Positions 57,610-64,000 of a stretch of 64,000 nucleotides of DNA are shown one piece after another. The stretch is from Spizellomyces punctatus DAOM BR117. Its lineage: Eukaryota; Chytridiomycota; Chytridiomycetes; Spizellomycetales; Spizellomycetaceae. The stretch is taken from assembly GCF_000182565.1 (NCBI RefSeq), contig NW_015971542.1, forward strand, positions 1,222,873-1,286,872, in the 5' to 3' direction. A program made the position numbers and the translations under genes. The notes under the pieces were generated by a model. The model worked only from the letters and a program-made list of their open reading frames with translations, was not told the origin of the DNA and did no database searches. Every line of letters starts with the position of its first letter. Positions within the stretch are counted from its first letter, which is position 1.

Positions 57610-59700
57610 ATGTCACTTTCTCGACACACATCGTCCTCCAGCACCGATTCTGGTGGGCGCCTCAAGTTGGCCGCTATTCGACGCACACGGTCAGCTTTTG
57701 TTCGAGCACCGCCGACAGGTTCAGCAGAGCAAAATGCTGAGGCTACAGTGCAGCAGAATGGAGGTGGGGAAGGCATAGATACTAGACCGGAAGAAATGAT
57801 CCTCAGAGGGAAATTTATGACACCTGTGGCGCCTGAGGTTACTCTACATACACGGGGCTCCGATCTATGCAAACGACCGGCCACTGCGGCTCCACTATCT
57901 GGTACTGAGAATTTAACTTACGGAAGAAAATGGGATAAAAGCGGAAAACTAGGGCGCGCAAGCTTTGTGGTAGCAGCTGCTGCTGCGGAGAGCTTCTCTA
58001 CCGCTGATCCAGGATCGCGTCGAAGAAGTGGCCCTGGCGCAGAGCAGGACGATGAACCAGCTGCGTTTTCTGAGGCCATACGTAGCAGCATGATCAGCAT
58101 GCGATCTGGTGGAGGTCCAACAGATACCTTTTTTGATGATATCAGTGGCTGGGGTGAAGGGACAGATGAGGAGCGCGTTGCAATGACACTGGGCGGGTCG
58201 ACGTACAATTATCTGACTTGTGAGAACGATGCCCAGAGCCGAGATGCAGATGACACTAGCACTGATATAGTGCGACGCATTAGACGGCTGCGCTTTAGAA
58301 AGAAATCCTCACGAGGGTCTGACGCGCAGAAAACTGTGAGAAGTGCTAAGGCGGCAAAGCTTAGATGTTCTGGTGAAGATGATGATGCTGACGGAATTGT
58401 GGAAGATGAAGACACATCAGATGCGAATGTGCTCGAACAACAGGGCTCAAGTCTCGAGGGAGAGCGCCTTGCCGAATCGACCACCAAAGAGGAACCGACA
58501 GATCTTGGTACAGGAAATGACAGCCTTTCTTTGGAAGCGAATAGTGCAAATATTGGAAGACGTGCGAAGAGCAGCATTCCAAACTGCCAAAGACAGCACA
58601 TATCTGCAAATCTAGAACATGTCCCGATAAATGCAGCTTCTTCAATGGTACCGCAGCTTTCAAATCGACGGCGTCCAGCTACCTGCATAACCAGAGAGGA
58701 CACCGGTTCACCCCGCCATCGCCCGCCGTTCGAACCTTCTATATTTCCACCTGCATCCCAAAGTATGGCCCTCCTCCGCAAGAAACTCTTGTCATCCGCT
58801 AGAACAAACAACCGACATTTGGGCTTGCCTCCAAACCCTCCCGGCTCTACAGTGTCTACTCCACCAGAGATCTCTTCAAATGCAAGACCAAAGTCGTCGA
58901 TACCGTCCTCATCATTGCTTGAACCGACGGTCATAACAGGAAAGAAATACTGCTCATCAGCCTCCGCCAGTTCAACCAAGTCTTCGCCATCTCTCCTTGC
59001 TGTACGGGATGAGAAACTTGCAGGAGGAAGGCGCTGGCGGTCCAGCAGTAGTCTTAGCGCATCCCCAGCCCCATCAACATCAAACAACGAACAACAATCG
59101 CCGTCGCAGACACCAACCACCACAACAGTCCTCCCTCTAATAACGCACCCACAAAGGCAAGCGATGATAGATACCGCCGATTCAAACCATCCGCCTAGAA
59201 CCGCCGCCCGGCGATGCACGCACCATGCTGTCGAAGCCAGATCAGATCTTCCTTATTCATCCCTCTCACCGCCCCCGCCATCCGATATTCCCAAGTGGTT
59301 TAATGAAAAGACATCTTCCCAACATCCTCCTCGTTCTGCCAGCTTGGATCGTTTCACCATAGCTCTCGGAGCAGCTGCGCCTTCTACAACCTCAATTTCG
59401 ACAACCCAGGAACCGTTACGGCGGAATATCAAGCCTGGACAACGTAGGCCGGTCAAAAGGCTGACTCAGAACGGTTTTCCAGCAGTTGGATTTTGGGACA
59501 AATGCAGCTCAGAGTTAACATTATCACAGTCTGACCTATCGGGGAGCCAAAGACGTGATAGTGCTGACGACAATTCTGATGGCGCTCTTGATGGGCGGGA
59601 TAGTCTTTCCGGCTCAGAGCCTTTTTGTCCTTCGAGTAGTAGGTCCTTCCGCGATCAGATTTGTTTGACCCGAACAGCGGGAAGAGCGTGGGTAACATGA
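57610..59700 (+). CDS. Large Ser-rich, probably disordered protein of unknown function
   Basis: Single uninterrupted frame of 696 aa. I recognise no domain. Composition is Ser/Arg/Pro-rich with acidic patches (GEDDDADGIVEDEDTSDAN), a basic run (RRIRRLRFRKKSSRGSDA) and many short SP/TP sites suggesting phosphorylation. The C-terminal part has a mildly hydrophobic NGFPAVGFWDKCSSELTLSQ that may be a conserved short motif. No signal peptide or membrane segment. The length without stops, near-neutral codon use and divergent placement from paxillin (253 bp) support a real gene. It could be a regulatory scaffold, but no function can be inferred. The long antisense frame (59219-58209) is a shadow. 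Confidence 0.75.
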   Translation: MSLSRHTSSSSTDSGGRLKLAAIRRTRSAFVRAPPTGSAEQNAEATVQQNGGGEGIDTRPEEMILRGKFMTPVAPEVTLHTRGSDLCKRPATAAPLSGTENLTYGRKWDKSGKLGRASFVVAAAAAESFSTADPGSRRRSGPGAEQDDEPAAFSEAIRSSMISMRSGGGPTDTFFDDISGWGEGTDEERVAMTLGGSTYNYLTCENDAQSRDADDTSTDIVRRIRRLRFRKKSSRGSDAQKTVRSAKAAKLRCSGEDDDADGIVEDEDTSDANVLEQQGSSLEGERLAESTTKEEPTDLGTGNDSLSLEANSANIGRRAKSSIPNCQRQHISANLEHVPINAASSMVPQLSNRRRPATCITREDTGSPRHRPPFEPSIFPPASQSMALLRKKLLSSARTNNRHLGLPPNPPGSTVSTPPEISSNARPKSSIPSSSLLEPTVITGKKYCSSASASSTKSSPSLLAVRDEKLAGGRRWRSSSSLSASPAPSTSNNEQQSPSQTPTTTTVLPLITHPQRQAMIDTADSNHPPRTAARRCTHHAVEARSDLPYSSLSPPPPSDIPKWFNEKTSSQHPPRSASLDRFTIALGAAAPSTTSISTTQEPLRRNIKPGQRRPVKRLTQNGFPAVGFWDKCSSELTLSQSDLSGSQRRDSADDNSDGALDGRDSLSGSEPFCPSSSRSFRDQICLTRTAGRAWVT

Positions 59701-59808
59701 GCTGCATATTGCCCGGGTTGCACTCAGCGTTTGGTTGCCCTATTACGCTGCTTGCCCGGGATTCCATATTTATGTACATACGATCTTTGCATTACAAGAA
59801 GATAGATA

Positions 59809-62800
59809 TTAGACGGTAAAAGCCAACTGGACTCCATTTATGCTATTCAACGTGACCCTTCGTTCTCCATTCCATTCAAATTTCACGCCCTGCACCACAT
59901 CCAAGGGAGTAATCGTGTTTGCTGACAAAGAAAAGAAACATCAGTCTCTTTGCGAGCAAAAGGTCACAAGTTACTAGTGGCACGTACTGTCAGGTGGTGG
60001 TCCAAGGGTGAATGTGCGGAAACTCTTCATGTGCCCCACACCGCCGACACTAGCAAGGGCTGCCACACCGGCTGCTCCGCTGGTTGCACCGCCGGTTGTT
60101 AAAGCACCTACTAACGTGCCAAGAAATCCGCCTGTAGGTTGCCAGAACCGTACAGTGTTCTCTTCAAGAGAAAACGTGGCAATCAGTTTACCATCTGGCG
60201 AGAAAGACACAGCAGCGACAGGCTTCGTATGACCCTGCAACGTCAACAGCGTTGGGAAGATGCGTAATCCTCAGTGAACGGTTATTGAGCAGCGCAAACG
60301 CACCTCCATTATCTGTACCCTGGCGGCAATTCTAACATCATACACAATTGCAATGCCTTCCATTGTCCCTACAGCCAAACGCTGACTAGCATGATGGAAC
60401 GCCACGTTCGGATAAGTTTTGACGAGCTCGGCAAAGTTAACGGTTACGATTTGCTGTAGGCTATCTCGTATCTGCGGCTGGTTAGGGTCGAGACATTTCA
60501 CAATAGCTTCGACAATTCGAGCGAGGTGGGGATAGAGGATGATCGGTTTCTGTATAGTAAAAAAACATTATAGTTATTCACCTGGGATGTTTCCCTTGGT
60601 CGAATGCATGCACCTTTGCAATGAACATGCCCAACAACTTCAAGCTTCCTGCCCGCTCAGTGGCGCTTTTCGAGTGCATGAGATCAAACGTTAGTGTGCT
60701 AATAAACAATGCTGAGTTGATGGTAGCTATCTGCACGAGAGCTTGACGTGCTACCATAATCAACGCGGGATTAGGTGATGCGGTAGGGCTTCCTGCACCA
60801 CCGCTCGCTGACTGCGTCGATGTTGTCAAACCAGAGAAATTTATGAGGGTGCGGAGTAGTGAAGTGCCGTTAATGTGTGGCTCCCATATCGCGAAGCCAG
60901 AGCCCAGAAGTTCCACGGCGGCGACACGATACACGCTCCTCAATTCCTCCCTGATCAGCAAATCAAGGGATTCTGCCACATCCTTACAAGCCCTTAGGTT
61001 TCATCAAGGTTTCAGCGGACTTCACTAATTGCTGTCATCAAATATTACCGCCATACCTCATATTCAGGGCATCCGGCTGCAATGACCCAACAATTCCCAG
61101 TATGATTACCGCTCGGGTGTTCATTTTCGTATTCTTTTTCGATATGGCAGGAACTACCATGCCGCGCAGTTAGTAATCTCAAAGTCGCCCCAAGAATAGA
61201 TTGCAGAGAAACTGACGATGCGCTCTCCAATATTCGATGACGGCAGCCTTTTCTTCAGTGCCCATCTTTGCTAAGGTCGAGTTGAATAATGTTCTCGCCA
61301 CTTGCTGCACCTCCGCTAAATGATACATAGTTAAGACATGTATTTGCCACCAAAGCATGGACCACGTATATACCAATGGGATCCTGCCAATATTTTGCCA
61401 AGAAAGAAAATGATGGGAAAGCGAACTGTCGTCCAACAATTGACGGCAGCGTAGTGCCGTAGTGCGTGACGATAGTCGACAATTGATCTTCAAGCCCTAC
61501 AATGCGCGATTTAATTCGTGGAAGCATGCTCTGTGATTGGAGGACCCAAATTACCGCGAGCACTCAGGGCAGGTCGCGTTAGTGCTAGTAGGTTCAGCAG
61601 CCGTGCTGCTGTGACAGTGGACGAGATCATCCAGTCCGCAGCGGGATTCTTTTCTGGTGCAAATATCGAAAGGTAGCCATTTGCCCTGGCGAGAGCACAA
61701 GAACATCAATTTCCAAAACAGTGAAAATCGAGCTGTATTGTGACACTCTTATTACGACGTACCCGCGCATCCCAAAGGCAACATGCTTCCCAGGACGTAC
61801 AAAGTCGGCCCTCTCTTGACACAGAGAGTCCAAGTCATTATCCAAGCCCCAAGACATAAGAGCCGCGCACAATGCATAGACAGCCTCCATATCAGGTGGC
61901 TCTTTTGTATTTTCGTCCCTGGGTGTTTCGGCCTCCTCTCGCTTGGGAGAGGGCGCGGGGGAGACTTCTCTCTCCGAACCACTCTTGCCAATCGATGACA
62001 GCAAGGATGGTGAGCCTGGGCGACTTTTAAAGATGTCCATGAAGTTGTGAGAAATGTTTTGGGAGAAGTGTTGAGCCGAAGGTTTGGGAGAGGCTGGCCG
62101 AGATGGTATGTTGCTCTGGTCCATGCTGCCATGCTCAGAGTATAACGATGACGAACGGCGCGGATGCTGAGTTTGCGAGTGGATTCGAGACAGCGCGCTG
62201 TTTGTCGGTGGTGTCGCAGGAGGTGTCAACACCTGATTACCGTGTATTTCACTGATGAGTCTCTTGGTATTGATTTGAAAAGCAAGCAAGGGGGGCGCAT
62301 CTGATGAAGATGAAGATAAATGATGACACATCAGCTGCGAATCTCCACGGCTTCGACGTCCATGACTTAAGTGCACAGATGGGTACTGACCATCTTCGGA
62401 GGTGTATATGGGAAATGCGGAAATGCTCTTTTTGATATTTACATGCTGGTAGCCGAGCCCGAAACTCTTACAGCTTCACGGATGAGGGATTAAGATTAGG
62501 CGATGTACCATTAATATCATCCTTTTGAAATGAAAATCAATTTACCTCACTTGGCCGTCGCAGCTAGCCAAAATATCATCGACATCAGAGCCACTAATTA
62601 TTCGGTCCAAGTGACCGGTTTTAAGCTATTTGCAGGAGTTAAACCCAGTGGGAGGTTCAATATCGTTGAATAACTTCACTGACCTGCCAAATGTACGCAG
62701 TTCCGTCAACGCACGCAACTACCAGAATCTCGTCCAGCGTGCGCCAATGCACCGAGTCGATTTCATGGGAATGCCCTGTCAATCTGTAGCAACTGCGAAG

Positions 62801-64000
62801 AGGTGTATTAGTTTTAAGGTTCATATGGATGTAGCAATCGAGACCGCACCATCGCAAATCTTCTAAGTCAATTGAGGCTATGGAACGATCTTTCGATATG
62901 GAGAAAATGGAAGACTTCAATCGCTGTCCTGCATCGCTTGGAATGGGTACAAATCCCTGCACATATTCAGCGTGATTCAAGAACGATGCAAGGAGCTTTC
63001 CATCACTAGATCAAAGCATTAGGGCTGTTGTCTACACGCACCGTCCAGCATGCTAGCAACGATATACGTACTCCATGTTCCACACTTTAACCGTGCAATC
63101 CATGCCGCCACTCAGAAGAACATTGCGGCCACCGCTTTCGCGCGGGTGTGGTGCGTATATAGAGGTCACTGGTCCAATGTGCCCTTTCAACGTCAGATAT
63201 GCCCCTTCTTCACGGTCACCAGCAGAATCACTAAAGACGCAACGGACGGGAATGATGCGTATTTCACCATTCTCTATCCCAAAGTTGCCTTAAGTCAAGT
63301 CTTGTGTTCGGCCGCAGAAGACCTAAAGACCTACCATAACCCTTTGCAATGTATTTATTAGAGACCGACGCAACTGAAACTACTTTTGGTGCTGGATCTT
63401 CAGATAACGGCCATAGTGACTGAAGTGTGAAATCTGGTAGTGATAAGGGTTAGCTTTGCCTTCAATGATGCCGACCAAATCCCACTCTCGCTCACCAGCA
63501 TCAGGCAAATAGGCAGCGCCGGGTCCTTGACTCCCGGATAGAATCTCCAATTGCACTCCCCGCAACTGAGCTCCGAGTAAACTGGCAAAAAACGTCCATT
63601 GAGATATTGCGCCACCCTGTCTAAAGGACAAGACGTGATGCAGTCCATTTTGTTTTCCTGGAACATGGGCAATAATCGAGGTGCCATCAATGTGATCCTT
63701 TGTATCCTGAAAAGCGGCGATAAGAGTGACCGCACTGAAGCAGCAGGGATTCAGCCACACGTAACAGAATACTGGTTATGGTCGTTGGGTCACGCACCTG
63801 TTACCCTGAGAGTGTCCAGTATTCATGTTTCGTACATAATACGCAAGATTTCCTCGCGCAAATAATACCACAGCATCAGACGGAACAGATGCCAAATCGC
63901 TGGTTCGAATGACATCGCCATCAGGTCCCAGATAATATAAATACACAGTACTTGAACTCCAGAGTAACAGGGTCGCCGCCGAAAGAAACTTGCCGCCCTT
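59809..64000 (-). CDS. WDR7: WDR7/rabconnectin-3 beta-like WD40 protein (5' end beyond window)
   Basis: A large multi-exon gene running off the right edge. Clear 3' exons are 60992-60614, 60549-60304, 60234-59988 and 59921-59809. They encode ALNMRACKDVAESLDLLIRE, PIILYPHLARIVEAIVKCLD, EGHTKPVAAVSFSPDGKLIA and the end TITPLDVVQGVKFEWNGE...VQLAFTV, the WDR7 C-terminal WD unit. Upstream pieces include the Ser/Pro-rich linker around 62376-61740, the WD repeat WRTLDEILVVACVDGTAYIW near 62700, and N-terminal repeats to 64000 (LLLWSSSTVYLYYLGPDGDV). WDR7 works with DMXL/Rav1 in assembling the vacuolar proton ATPase. The middle exons (61057-63900) are not all resolved and the start codon is not in the window, so this entry is partial. 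Confidence 0.8.

Noticed and set aside
58209-59219. 336-codon reverse frame
   Set aside because: Antisense shadow of the serine-rich plus-strand gene; composition follows the complementary codons.

Overview
The window is nuclear DNA from a fungus, most likely a zoosporic (chytrid-like) lineage. Fungal character comes from a fungal-type URA3, a single-chain LEU1, MGM101, NUR1 and a YPD1-type phosphotransfer protein. A complete HYLS1 homologue, a centriole and cilium protein, implies that flagella are retained, and a four-LIM paxillin with an LD motif supports an early-diverging lineage. Genes are dense and most carry several short introns (about 50-110 nt) with GT-AG ends. There are no operons, rRNA genes or CRISPR arrays, I saw no transposons, and a 100-base N gap lies at 47041-47140. 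Exon structures were derived by hand from splice signals, reading-frame closure and family similarity, and no transcript data were available.

Layout. 1-9.5 kb: CapA-like protein, RTF2, START-domain membrane protein, the GID/CTLH ligase RMD5, a small unknown protein and URA3. 9.6-20.4 kb: NUR1, ACL4, MIA40, HYLS1, PEX22, LEU1 and an ING-family PHD protein. 21.5-36.3 kb: a CAMK-like kinase, ORC4, MGM101, YPD1, an unknown protein, CCT7, TIP41, the small ribosomal gene RPS29 and a single-pass membrane protein. 36.6-46.8 kb: exocyst SEC6, a 17-exon receptor, ATP synthase subunit ATP4 and a class I histone deacetylase. 47.2-64 kb: an acyl-CoA dehydrogenase, an L1-domain ribosome biogenesis factor, GLE1, RCM1/NSUN5, paxillin, a serine-rich unknown protein and the 3' part of WDR7/rabconnectin-3 beta, which runs off the window.

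The most striking locus is 39098-42777. The assembled exons encode a signal peptide, a full bacterial-type ABC sugar-binding-protein domain, a class C (GABA-B-like) seven-helix domain and a cytosolic PH-like tail. This looks like a nutrient receptor built from a bacterial transport protein and a GPCR. Other points to check are a predicted 2-nt microexon that restores the ING PHD finger, a single extra base that breaks the histone deacetylase frame, and G homopolymers (13-25 nt) in three promoters. Nine divergent gene pairs share intergenic regions of 183-385 bp; among them are ORC4/MGM101, TIP41/RPS29, MIA40/HYLS1 and ATP4/HOS2.
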